From Anaeramoeba flamelloides (Eukaryota; Metamonada; Anaeramoebidae), in the NCBI GenBank assembly GCA_027625915.1, contig JANTQA010000026.1, positions 8,308,001 to 8,372,000 of the forward strand: DNA of 64,000 bases, given 5' to 3'. The position numbers and the translations under genes were made by a program. Below are positions 43,759 through 56,441 of the stretch, in pieces. The notes under the pieces were generated by a model. That model did no database searches, had not been told where the DNA came from, and was given only the letters and a program-made list of their open reading frames with translations. Numbering within the stretch: position 1 is the first letter of the stretch; every line of letters begins with the position of its first letter.

Positions 43759-46525
43759 TATGTTAATAGAGTATTCAAGTAATTGTTTGATATCTTAGTT
43801 AGCTCTGTTTTTTTTTTTTTGAAAAAACAAACGATTATTATATAGATATTTACTAGAGTTTGGAAAATAAAAATTTTTATTCTTTTTATTGATTGGTTGA
43901 ATATTGTTTTTGAAAGGGTGAAATTTCATTAATAATCATTAGAATAAGTGGGTGGGTTAAAATTTTCATTCTTAAATAAAAAGATTTTGATGTTAAATAA
44001 AAGAAATCGCACCATAATTTTACTAGTATTAACAATTAAAAATCTTTTCATATATTTTTTTAATTTCCATATATTTTTTTCACTACTAATATTCAAAAAA
44101 TATCACTTGAAATAAGAATTTTCAGGTTATATTTCTTAAGAGAGTTATTTGATTTTATTTTCCCTTTTATTTTTACAGAAATGAATATTATTATTTTTTA
44201 CAATAGTATCTATATAAAATCCATTTCAAAATCATTTTCCGGTTAAAAAATCAAATTTTGAAAATAAATATTTTTATAAATTATAGTTATCTAATATAAT
44301 AAAAAAATCAGTGTTTTAATAATCATTTCTATACAATAGAAATATTTGTTTTTCATCTAAAAATAATATAAAAGCAAATAATATAAAAATTATAAAAAAT
44401 TGGTACTTTAGAATAAAATTTGTTTATATATATATATATACCCTAAATCCGAAAATTTGAACATTTCTAAAATCGAAAATAGGAAAAAAAAACAATTTAT
44501 GATAATTTTTACAAACCTAATATAAAACAGCATTTAAGTTACTTGGTATTAAAGTTTTTATAAGTAATCATTTTCATCTAAATAAAAGAAAAAAGATAAA
44601 ACAAACAAAAAAGGAATTAGTATGTACAAAATAATGAAACTAGCGGAACAATAATTATTTTGGTAAGTTTATTGTAATTTCACTTATAATTACTGATCGA
44701 TTATATGATAATATACCATCAATCAATTGTATTTCGATTTTTCAATTTAACAAACTCAGCATTAACCTAATATCAACCATCTAAAATATTTTCAGATCAT
44801 ACGAAAAATAGATTAAGTAATTGGAAAAAAAGAAATGAAAACCAAACAAATAAGACAAAAAAAGAAAAAATTTGTAAAATCAAAATTTATTCCAAATTGA
44901 ATATAAATTGTCATAGTATTATTCATTCAACTAATACAAATGAGCCCAGATTTTTGAAATTTGTTTTATATTATATAGTAGCAATTTAAAACATATTTCA
45001 GATTTTGGGAAAGATTTTTAAATTTATAAAAAAGAGGGTGTATTGGCTGATCAATTAGATATATTTATACTTTTACATTTAAATTTGATTTCAGAATCCT
45101 TTTTATTGTAATATTTTTGTAACCAAATTGTAATTTGTTGGTTTTTAATGCCCATTTCCGATTGATGAATCTAAATATAACTCATTATATCAAATCATTT
45201 TTTAATAAGATTTTTACAATAAAATATTTGTTTATTTGTAGATTTATTTTCGAGTTTTTTAGTGGAAAAAAAAGTGAAAATAGCTTAAAGTCTATGTCCG
45301 TTCATCAATAACATATTAATTTTCTCTATTATTAATCACAGCCCATCATACTAGTACATTTATTTATTAATATACCAATTTATTAAAACAAAATAATTAG
45401 TATTGTCTATGTATAATAAATGTATTTGGGATTTCATTCCACATTCCTATTTATATTTTACAAATAGAGTTCTTAGAGAAATTGGTTTTAAATTTGATCT
45501 TTCTATTGGTTTGTTTGTTTCTTTTTTAATAATGGTATATTTCGGGGAAACTTTACACACTGAACAATTCAATATATCAGACTTTATCAAATTATATCCA
45601 GAAGAATTTTAATAAAATTTAGAAAGTTAGTATCATCAAAAAATCATGAAAAATTCAAGAATATTGTATTGTAGGGGGGTGGGGGGTAAATCGCAATAGT
45701 GATGGGTTGTTCAAATTTTACTAAAAATCTAATAAAAATATTATTATAAAATACAATTATCTCATATTTTTTCAAAAATATCAAATAAAAAAATGTTATT
45801 TATGTTAATTGTTCTGTAAAGGACTTACTAAATATAAATTTTGAAATCAAAATAATAATAGTGTGCATTTAAAAATTCTAATTTAGAACCATCAAAAAGT
45901 AACTATTCTTTCCATTTTTTAATTTCAAGATTTTCTCAATAACAATTAACATATAAACCCAAAGAGTGATTGTAATTTTTTTTTTTTTATGAAGGTAGTT
46001 ATATTATCAATATATTTCCAAACAATGAAATTAATTTATAAAAATAATCCCTTTGGTTAATTATTTAAAGTTCGAAAAAAATTTATTTGTAAAGTATTAA
46101 TCAAGTTATTTTTTGACTTTCAAATCTGAATGTTGGTAATTGAGTCTTAAAATTGGTTTGTAAATGCAGATTTTTTGTTTTGTTTTTTTAAATTATTGAT
46201 TTATCAGAGAGCAAAATGATTAATGATTTGTACTATTTATTCAAATTTATAAAAAAAATCGATTATTATTTTTTAATTTCCTTATTTTGATCTTGTATAT
46301 TTTTTTTCTTCAAAAAAAGAGATGAAGAAAAATAATCAGTAGTGTGGTTTGAATTTGGTAGGAAAATTTTGAAAAGGGGTCATGATGGTGATTGTATTCT
46401 AATTTCTTCTTGAATATGGAATTAACTTGTAATGCGGTTATCTTCTATATTTTAATAAAAATGTAGTATAATCTGGGATCAAAATTTATCATTAGTTTTA
46501 TTCAAACTAGCTGAAAACGGTGATA

Positions 46526-46720
46526 CAGTCAGTTCCACTTTTAAGGTACAAACTTCAAACCAAATTTAAGGTACAAAAAAATCTCAAATTAAGGCACAAA
46601 ATTTGTAATTTTTTTTTTTACAATTTATTTTACTAGAATCTGAATTTTGTACCTTAATTTGAGATTTTTTTTGTACCTAAAATTTGGTTGAAGTTTGTAC
46701 CTTAAAAGTGGAACTGACTG
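46526..46720. mobile_element. MITE family M, copy 3
   Basis: Ends CAGTCAGTTCCACTTTTAAG and CTTAAAAGTGGAACTGACTG are perfect complements, flanked by TA (46524-46525, 46721-46722). Confidence 0.9.
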
Positions 46721-46884
46721 TAGAGATTTTGAAATTTTCAACATAATTAGTATGAAGGGAAATAACCAACAACCTACCCAACACTAAGTGTATAAAAGAA
46801 AACTTATAGTTTATAATTTATTCAATTATGTTGTTTTTATTTGATCTCTTTTCTTATTTGTTTTTCTTTCACTTTTTTTGTCTA

Positions 46885-47364
46885 CAGTGATCAAAATAAT
46901 GCGTGCCAAAATACTATAATCCGTGTTTCGAAATATTGTCCGTGCTTTTTTTTATTCTTGTACCAAGGCAACATCCAATTCTCTATCAAATAGTATACCT
47001 AAGTTAAAATCAATTTTGAATGTCAAAGTCTGGTTATTTTGAGTAAAATTTAAATTATTAATACAAATAGTTGAATATTTTTAAATATTCTCAATTTTTT
47101 TGATTTTTTTCGTTTTTTTTGATGAGAAAAATTTTCTATTGAAAAATTAAACTCTATTTTTTGAGATAAATTTTGCAATTTGATCCTTTATTTTTAGAAT
47201 TTCTTTCTAAATAATAGAACTTTAAGAAACCAATACCATATTTTTTTAGGGTTTGTTATCAGTTTCTTTGGTTGGTTGGTGTATAGGTCAGCTATAACAA
47301 AAAAACACACTTTTTATTTTATAACACGCATTAAATTTTTTTGCACGCTTTATTTTGACTACAG
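46885..47364. mobile_element. TA-flanked TIR element N
   Basis: Left inner end TCAAAATAATGCGTGC faces right GCACGCTTTATTTTGA; the outer ends are CAGTGA and TCTACAG-type. TA flanks at 46883-46884 and 47365-47366. 480 bp, no transposase. Confidence 0.7.
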
Positions 47365-47674
47365 TATGTTTCAAAAAATATTTTTTTACATTCTTCCTCT
47401 TAGCTGTCCCATGAATTCTAAACTCACCTTCATTCTAGCTATGTTTAAAAAAAATTCTTCTTCTCGAAAAATCGGTGGTAATTTTGTTGGATCGCATCTC
47501 TCTTCGTTAACAATAACAATAAAAAAAATTGAATGTTGTACCAAGCACAATATATCCCACGACAAATTTAAGAAAAGTATTTTTTAACTTTAAAGTCTGA
47601 AAGGAAAAAGGAAAAAGGAAAAATGAAAAAGTAAAAGATAGTTTTTATTTCAATAAATTTTTAGTTTATTTAAT

Positions 47675-48226
<552 letters not shown>

Positions 48227-48529
48227 TTAAAGATTAAAAATTAATAATTTTATAATAAATAAAAAAAATGAATGGAAAATTGAAAATTATTGTTTTTTAA
48301 ATTAAAAGTTCTTCCACGTTTCAAAGAAAAAAGTTTTAATTGTTGCAAATCCACGTTTCTTTATTTTCAATAAAGTTGAGCACATAAAATAAATTCCCTC
48401 ATGGCGAGGTGGTTTATTTCGCTCATCAATCGTTGAATTTCATGTAGAAAAAATTTTATTCTAATTTTCTTCATTTTTCCTTATTTTCTGATAAATTTTT
48501 TTTTTGCAAATAAAAATAATAATTTATTT

Positions 48530-48850
48530 ATAAACATTCTTGAAGAAGTGTAAATTACACCCCAGTTGCCCTGAGACTTAAATTCCCTTTCAGAAATTTA
48601 AGCGTAAAATCATAGATTTCACAATTATTAATTAAAGGCCAATATTTTCAAACTGTCTTGATTTGAAATGTGATTTATTAAGATTTAATTTTTTTAATTT
48701 GTTAGGAAATATTAATCTATCTTCTTCATAGAAAGTGCATGCCCATAAAGAATTGATCAATTTTTTCTATAATTTCCTTTTGTTCATTTTAAACATAAAG
48801 GACAAAATTAATTTGAATTTTTATTGATTAAATAGTAGTATCAAAATTAT
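48530..48850 (-). mobile_element. LINE family L1 tail
   Basis: Begins TTCTTGAAGAAGTGTAAATTACAC (reverse of the L1 end) and runs through the region encoding the Cys/His segment to ATAAAGGACAAAATTAATTTG. 5'-truncated and decayed. Confidence 0.75.
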
Positions 48851-50764
48851 AATTTAATTTCTGTTTAGATTCACTTATATTCATTTTTCTTCACAAATGT
48901 AATGTTGTACTTGTTTTCAAAAGAATTCTTTAATCAAAATTGATCAATAAAATCCTTTATCAACTTTAGTGAAATGAATTATCATTATTATAGCTAGGTA
49001 CATTTTAAAACTTTCTTCTTTGATCTAAATAAAGCATTAAAATTTTCTTTTGGTTTTAGAATCAAGTTAAAATCATTAAAATTTTAACTCAAAGTTCAAT
49101 AAGGAAGCTTTTATAAAATTTCTCAAAACATCATACCTTATAGGGTTTGTGTAGACGTTTATGGTTTTGACAACAAATAATTAAAAAATATTTGAGAACT
49201 TTAAATAAAAATTTTCATTTATTAATTAGAAATTAACATTAATAAACAATTCTGGAAGATAATACTTTCAATTATTATTCAATAATTTATTTTAGATTTG
49301 AAAAAAAGGTTGTGCCTTAATATGAACAATCCATTTTTGTGTGTTATTTTTTTTATTTATTTTGTGTCTTAATTGTGATCTTCTGGTCTGCTCTAAAAAG
49401 ATCTAGGACAGTATGTGAACCAATTTTATCAAATTATTCTACAAAAAACTAATGGACGGAAAAAAATTGATCATATGAATACACATAAGTAGAAATATAG
49501 ATGAAGTCATGAATTTTCTATTAAAATTCAATTAATTTCTTAAAAAAAGTTTTTAGCTTTGAAATTAGATAATATTTTAATGAAATTTCATTTAAATATC
49601 CTTTATTGGATTTTGAAGAAAAATATCAGAAAAAATACCTGAAAAAATCCACAATTTGTCAATGAATGTTAATAAATGTTTTTTTCAATGGAATTTCAAT
49701 GGAATTCCAATATGTTAATAGTTACAATTCTTAGAAATGTTTATTAAATATTTATTACCTTATCAAACATCCCAAGTACAATTATTTTGTTTGAAAATAA
49801 TTTAACAATCTAAAAATTGTGTTGAAATTATTGTGTGAAAAAGACAGTATGTTTATTAAGTGTAAAACTTATGTTCATCTTCGCTCATATTTACAATTAA
49901 TATAAATTATTTATTTTTCTACATGTTCTCGGTTAATAATTTCTATTGTATAATTAATGAAAATGTTTTTAAAGATTTCTATTTTTTTTTTTATTTTTTA
50001 ACTTTTTATTGTTAAAATCAAATTTACCTAAATAAATTTTTATCTGATTAGTTCAAAAGGAAAGTTTCCCTGAATCCCTAAAAATGCCACTTTTCATGTT
50101 TTTTATCAAGATGTTTTTTTTTTTTAAGGAATAATTCATAAAATTATTTGTGAATTTGAAAGAAAAAATCACATTTATTGATTTGGAGATAATAATATTG
50201 TTGTGTTTTTTTTTTTTTTTTTTTTTTTTTGGGGGGGGGGCTTGGAGTAGAGGTATATATTATTCTTATAATTTAAGGGTTTTTTTAGTTTAATTTGTTT
50301 CTTCTTTTTTTTTTTTGTTTAAAAGACAACAAAATATCTAAAAAAAAAAAAATAATAATGGGGTTAAAAAATCCAAAATCATTTAATTAATAAAAAGGAA
50401 TTACTCTGAAAATAAAATTGTATATCCTAAGAAAAAAATGGAAATATATGTATTAGAAGAGCTATTGGATGTTTTATCTGGTTTTTTTTATATTATTAGA
50501 TTAACTTAAGACCCTATTATTTTCCTTTTCCCCATTTTGGGTGATTTGTGAATGTACGTGTGTGTGAAATAATCAAATAATAAATATCTCATTTGGAAAT
50601 CTCATTATTTTTAAAATTATTGTTGTTTATGGTATACATTTTATTTAAACTTGTTTTAGATAAAAATCCCTTAATTTTTTTTTTTAAAATCAATAATTAT
50701 CATTAATGGTCTTTGAAAAACAAATAATAAATAAGAAGAATAATAAATATCATGGAATAATTGG

Positions 50765-50766
<2 letters not shown>

Positions 50767-50799
<33 letters not shown>

Positions 50800-50820
50800 A
50801 TGTGTGTGTGTGTGTGTGTG
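50767..50820. repeat. (TA)n(TG)n microsatellite
   Basis: TATATATATATA passes into TGTG repeats interrupted once by TATG. Confidence 0.9.
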
Positions 50821-51324
50821 AAGCTTTATCTAATCAGTATATAATTATTCTTAAAAATTGAAAAATACTAAAATTCTTAGATTTCACATTTTGATAAACT
50901 ACAATGTTTGTTTTGATCTCTAATTAAAGATCAAATAAAATTCCAAATGAAATCAATATGATTTCTTGTTTTTCACTTTCACAATTTCAACAATATTATA
51001 ACAAGGGATTTTTATAGTGTTCTTATTGATCTTACTCTAAAATAAATTTTGGAAAACAATTAAAGCTTGAAGAAAAAATGAGAAAACAATAAACAATAAA
51101 TACAAAAAATGTATATCTATTGTGAAATTTTCAAAATTAATATTTTTCAAAAAGATACATGGAAAACACCTTATACTTATGTAATCCATTATTTTCACAA
51201 CTGATCTTCAATGGAATAAACAATCGTTTGTATTTGAACATTTTTAAATTCCTTTAATGTAATATAGCAATCCAATGAACATTCACTTTATCTTACCTTG
51301 ACAATACCAATCGTACAGCAATTA

Positions 51325-51475
51325 CAGTCTAGATGTGAATCACAGCCATTCGTTAAATAGTTGAGGAATATTCCGAGTCAATTTCAAATTATTTAAAATC
51401 ATTTAAAATTATTTTAAATTGACACGCAAAAGTCCTCAACCATTCAAGTAATTATTATGATTCACACTTGGGCTG
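51325..51475. mobile_element. Palindromic MITE K
   Basis: Arms of about 70 bp: CAGTCTAGATGTGAATCA at the left faces TGATTCACACTTGGGCTG at the right, and TAGTTGAGGA faces TCCTCAACCA. TA precedes the left end; the right flank is AA, so the target duplication is not clean. Confidence 0.7.
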
Positions 51476-51932
51476 AAATGGCCATAGTACATTAAATTTC
51501 ATTGAAAATTTTTATACCTATTTCTATAAATTTTATTAGATTTTATTTTCATAAAGTTTTCCTGTCAAACTGGCCTCTGATTCATATAGATATTTGTTCT
51601 GATACCTTGTAGAATTTTTTTAAAAGGTTTTTTTTTGGTAGAAAATAAATATGTTAAAAGTCCATTTACTTTCCATTGGCTAGATTCATACATAAGGTGT
51701 GGTTGTTCACAGAAAATAACTGTCTTAAATAAAACTCTTTATTGAAAAAATACAAATCACAAAAAAATAAAATTCCTGAACTCAACAGAAAAAGTATCAT
51801 ATTACAAAAAAAAATTACATATGTCACAAAAACCAAAAACAGAAAAAAATAAATAAAATAAATTTCAGCATATCTATTTAACAAAAAATCTGATTAATAT
51901 CTAATGAAAATGCCTAATCTCAGCAATATATA

Positions 51933-52333
51933 TAGTCAATCCAAAGCTACCGTTTAATTTTATCAATATCAAATTTTGATGTTGATATAAATTTTTAACA
52001 AACTCAATATGAGAATCATAAAGCTCATATTGAAAAAAAAATTACTAAAATAAGTCAATATTCAAGAATTTTTTCTGATTTTCAAAAAATAAATTTTCAA
52101 AATCCAAAATGATTCTAAACCTCAAAATTCATTAAGAAACGACATAAAAAATTTCCTCTAAAAAATGCATTTATTTTTTGATCAAATTAGAAGAATATTT
52201 TTCATATCAACTTATTAAAGAAAAAAATATTTTCAATATAAACTTTCTTATTCTTATATTCCTAGATTTAAAAATCTATATCAACATCAAAATTTGATAT
52301 TGATAAGTTTTCAAGGTAGCCTTGGGACAGTTA
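51933..52333. mobile_element. Inverted-repeat element L
   Basis: Left GTCAATCCAAAGCTACC faces right GGTAGCCTTGGGACAG. Just inside both ends lies the internal palindrome ATCAATATCAAATTTTGATG. TA repeats flank both sides. No coding sequence. Confidence 0.65.
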
Positions 52334-55256
52334 TAAATATATAATTAACAGCATCTCTAATTGGTAAAAAAATTCAATTAAACAAAAACAAGTTTCACAT
52401 TATTCTCAATGGTAAAAAATCCATTACAAAAAAATAATAAAAAGGGGTCCTCAATCTCAAAAAAATATATCTTAACACAAAAAAAAGTTTCATATATCAC
52501 AAAAACAAAAATAGGAAATAAAAAAATAAATTTCAGCATATCTATTTAACCATTAATCTGATTAATATCAAAAAAAATTACCTCGTCTCATTAAAAAAAA
52601 ATAAATAATAAAAAGTATCTCGAATTGGTAAAAAATTCAATCCAACAAAAAAAAGTTTCACAGAATTCTCAATGGTAAATATTAAATTACAAAAAACAAT
52701 TAAAAAAAGGATCTTAATTCCAAAAAATTTAATTAATAGAAAAAAGTTTTAAAGGATTCAAAATTTTAAAAAATCAAGCTTAAAAAAAGGATTAATTTTT
52801 TCTTATTTAATATCTTTTCAAAGACCTAAATTTCTACCTTTTGAAACAAAAAATTTGTTTCCTTTCAGTATAGTATTGATTCAATTCAATTTAATCGAAT
52901 TTGTGTTTTTTTTATCATCCCCTAAATTTGGCAGAGCAAGGATTTTGCGAACATTCTTTTTATGAAAAATAACTCATCTTCAAATGAAAAAAAAAATCTT
53001 CACAATCTCAAAAACACCAAGATAGATCAACTGAAAAAAAACATAATTGTTTTCAAAAATCTCTATTCAAAACAACAAAATTAGAAATTTATTTTTGTTC
53101 ATTGAACCCTTTTGCTAAAAAGTATCCTTCATTTTCAGTGTTGTTTTTAATAGATCAATTGTACATCGTCTTCTTGGTTGAGTTTTTTTCATTGGACTCA
53201 AATACTCTTAAAAATTTCCAAAAAATTTTTCTCAATTTGAAAAAAAATATTTTTCAAATAAATCACAAAATCAAAAAAAAATTTTTTTTTAATTTCCTAT
53301 TTAGAAAAGAAATTATTTTTGAAAAATAATTATTTTCTTTCCAAAGTGGAGTTTAACTTAAAAGAAATCTGAAAAGGTTGAATAAACTGACTTTTTAAAC
53401 TGAAATCGGTTTTAAATAAATTGAGATCAAAATATTAAAGAAATTGATGGCAACACGAAAAAAACCGAAAAGTCCAGCTCAGGAAAAGGTTTTTTAAATC
53501 AAAGGAAGAATCCATTAAGAGGACTTAACCTTTAAAACCAAAACGAAATTTGAGTAATCAATTTTGATAAAAACTCAAACACCCAATCAGAAAAAACGCT
53601 TAAAGAAATCAAAATTGTCTTTCTCTTGACCATAAACTATTTTGGTACTTTTGAAATATAAAATAAAAAATTCTCAAGGCAAAATTGCTTTTAAAAACTT
53701 TGAATTTGAGTGGTGAAAAATACATGGTGTAATTCTTTTGCCAATTACTGTTTATGAAAAATAAAAAGATCAAAATTTTCATTCAACTTACCTCAAAAAT
53801 ACACTCGAACACTGATTTAAAAAAATTCTCAAAGTCTGGTTTTCTTCAAGGGAAATTAATAATTCCTTTTGCACAGAATTAAAAATTTGAAAGGTTACAG
53901 AAGATTTCTCAAAAATCTTTTTTTTGACAGTTGAATGAAAATTTTGTACCATTTATTTTTCAACTAATAGTAAACTGGATCTATAAAAAGATTATAAGAA
54001 CTTCTCAATAAATAATAAGGGAAGATGGTATTGATTTTTTAGCTTTCTCTTTTTTAAAAAAAAAAATCTAAAAATAAAGGATCAAATTGGAAAATTTTTT
54101 TTTTCAAAAGAGTTAAAAGATAATTTTTGTCCTTAACAGAAAATACTTGAATTGTCTTTCAAACATGGAAAACAATTCTGAACGTTTTAGTAATAAAGCT
54201 CTTTTAAAACCCAAAATTTTGGAAAATATTTCTGTTTTGGAAATTTAAATTTGGTAAATGTCAGTTGCTCTTATTTTTTTAATTTTTCAAAACACCTCTA
54301 CTTGAGGACTTTCTGTTAACACAACGAAATGCCTTAAAAGGGGAACAATCAACGAAACCGAGATCAGAAATTACCACCCATTTATTTCGAAATTCGAGAT
54401 TTCTAAAGGAAAATTAGAACTAGAATGTTAAAAATTTTACCTTTTTATAACTCGAAAAAAAGGTCATAGAATTATTCTTCAAAATTGTTTTTCCCATGGG
54501 GAGAGTCTTGCACACTGTTTAAGATCTTGGGTTTGGATAAGAAATTGAAAAAAGTCATTAGTTTCATTTTACAACAGGTTTTTAATCTTTGAATTTAAGA
54601 TCAAGATTGATTTTTAAAAGAGTGCCAGGAACTTGATCATGCGATAATTTACTATATTTTTGAGATATTCTCCTTTCCTCACTTTTGTCAAGATGATATA
54701 AAACAAAAAATATATAGAAAAACAACTCTTTCCTAATAAAAAGAAAAAAAGAAGCCAAAACATTCAAAAGATCAAGACAAAACAATTTAATTAAAAAATT
54801 TTTTCTCTTTTTTTTGGTAAATTTAATGATCTTTTGTTCAAAATTGATAAAAATATTGAAAGTTGGAAGTTCAAAAAAATCTTTGTCAATTTAAAAAATA
54901 TTAACTCCGATCCAACCTTGTAAATTTCCTTATCAAAAAAATTTTTTGGGTAAAGATTTGCAAAACATGCAAAAAAAAAAATATTACAAAGAAAACTTAA
55001 GAACATTTAGAAAGTGACCAGACTCTTCTAAACGAATTAAAAAATTTTCCACTCTTGTTGACATTTAAAAGAATAATTCATTTTTTTTGTTTTTCAATTT
55101 TTTTCAAAATTTTTCTTTTTCAAACACAAAACAATTTGTTTGTACAAAACCTTTCTTCCTTCGACTTTTTCTCTCGTACAATTCAAATTGAGAACTTTTT
55201 TTTCAAAAAAAAAAAAAAAACAAAGATAAACCCACATAAAAAACACCAATTATTTG

Positions 55257-56441
55257 ATGAGTTTGCTGAACAATATCATTCTTGTTGGGGACAAGGGGGT
55301 TGGAAAGAGTAGTCTTAAGGATCGATTGGACACAGATCTGCTTTACGACCTTGATCAAGAGATTGAAAACACGTCTTCGCAATTCAGTGAGATGAACGAT
55401 CAGGACCTTTTTTTAGGAATTTTGGAGCTGCTCCACCAGGAGTCGATCGGCGGTCTGGTTGAAAAGTACTATTCAGAAAGCGAATACTTTCTGTTTATGT
55501 ATTCTGTGGACTCGCCTGACTCGTTTCTCAAAATGAAAGAGCTTTACAAGAAAATCACGTCTCTGCAATTCAGGGGCGATTTCAAAATGGTCCTGATGGC
55601 AAACAAGATCGATCTGGACGAAAAAAGCAAGCGTAGTGTGTCCAAGAAGAAGGGCCGGAGTCTGGCGAGAACGATGGACTGCCCGTATTACGAGGTCTCT
55701 GTCAAGACCGGCGAGAATCTTGACAGCGCGTTTGTTGATATGATCCATCATTTCATCATCAGCACCGAGAAACAGAAGCACTCCGACATTGTGGAGGACT
55801 TCAAAATGCTGTTTCTTCGCCAGGAGCTTACGGACTGCTCCTTTGCAACCAAGTCTGGGAAGAAGGTTAAGGCCCACCGTCTAATTCTGGAGTCGAGGCT
55901 GTCGCCGTGCACATTGCACGAAATCGGGGAGTTGCTGCTGAGGGTCTCGCACTACAACGCAGTGCATTTTTTGAAATGGGTCTACACAGGCTATGTGCAC
56001 GCGCCCAAGGTCCCCATAATCACGTCCATGTGCCAGAAGCTCTCTTTAGAATTTAAAGACCTCTCTGGCGTGTCTTCCATCCTCAAGAACCTACGCAACC
56101 TCTATTCCAAGAACTCTTCAAAAGACTTCACAATCATCGTCGATAAGAAAAGAATCAAAGTTCACAAGCTCATACTCGTTGCAAGATCAGAGCTCTTTCG
56201 CGGTTTCTTCTTATCAATGGACAAAACAACAAAAAGCGTCAAGGACTATTCGAGAAATTCCATCGACACAATGAAATCCTTAATTAAATTTTTTTATACA
56301 AACACATGGAATTTAAAGAACAAAAAGAATTTTATTCAGGAAATCGAAAATTCAATCGAATATTTCCAATTAAACATCAATTCTTCACTTTCTTCTCAAT
56401 TGTCAACCTTGAAGAAAAACAAATTTTGTAAAATAATGTAA
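55257..56441 (+). CDS. Rho/Ras-like GTPase + tandem-BTB protein with CaaX end
   Basis: A 394-residue intronless protein. The ATG at 55257 is preferred over the TTG just before it. GTPase domain 1-170: P-loop GDKGVGKS (11-18), NKID (116-119), SVKTG near 148. The switch II motif normally DTAGQE reads ELLHQE, so the metal-site Asp and the Gly are missing. BTB1 (about 186-265) is degenerate (LTDCSFAT, AHRLILESR, FLKWVY); BTB2 (about 288-372) has SSKDFTIIV, VHKLILVARSELFRGFF, VKDYS, LIKFFYTN, YFQLN. The protein ends KKNKFCKIM: a basic stretch plus CaaX box, as in farnesylated Ras. The architecture matches animal and Dictyostelium RhoBTB proteins, which bind cullin-3. The first ~900 bases are much richer in G+C and in G/C-ending codons than any neighbour. 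Confidence 0.93.
   Translation: MSLLNNIILVGDKGVGKSSLKDRLDTDLLYDLDQEIENTSSQFSEMNDQDLFLGILELLHQESIGGLVEKYYSESEYFLFMYSVDSPDSFLKMKELYKKITSLQFRGDFKMVLMANKIDLDEKSKRSVSKKKGRSLARTMDCPYYEVSVKTGENLDSAFVDMIHHFIISTEKQKHSDIVEDFKMLFLRQELTDCSFATKSGKKVKAHRLILESRLSPCTLHEIGELLLRVSHYNAVHFLKWVYTGYVHAPKVPIITSMCQKLSLEFKDLSGVSSILKNLRNLYSKNSSKDFTIIVDKKRIKVHKLILVARSELFRGFFLSMDKTTKSVKDYSRNSIDTMKSLIKFFYTNTWNLKNKKNFIQEIENSIEYFQLNINSSLSSQLSTLKKNKFCKIM

Larger units (their letters stand above)
40532..47674. other. Long AT-rich spacer with TA-flanked MITEs
   Basis: Lies between the PiT start and the ARF 3' end. It holds M copies 4, 2 and 3 and element N, listed separately. A 66-67 residue frame at 45409-45612 (plus) is open but unrecognised. 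A G-rich run GGGGGGTGGGGGG stands out at 45674-45686. Confidence 0.5.

Noticed and set aside
45403-45612. Plus-strand frame of 66-69 codons with some complex residues
   Set aside because: No recognised domain and no splice or neighbour context; such frames are expected by chance in AT-rich DNA of this length. Worth only an RNA check.
50767-50820. TA/TG repeat as a telomere or centromere signal
   Set aside because: A single short microsatellite with no array or subtelomeric context.
55055-55312. Plus-strand frame starting upstream of the GTPase-BTB gene
   Set aside because: Low-complexity leader sequence in a frame different from the P-loop frame.
55473-55877. 134-codon antisense frame in the GTPase-BTB gene
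   Set aside because: Explained by the GC-rich codon pattern of the sense strand; no family match in its residues.
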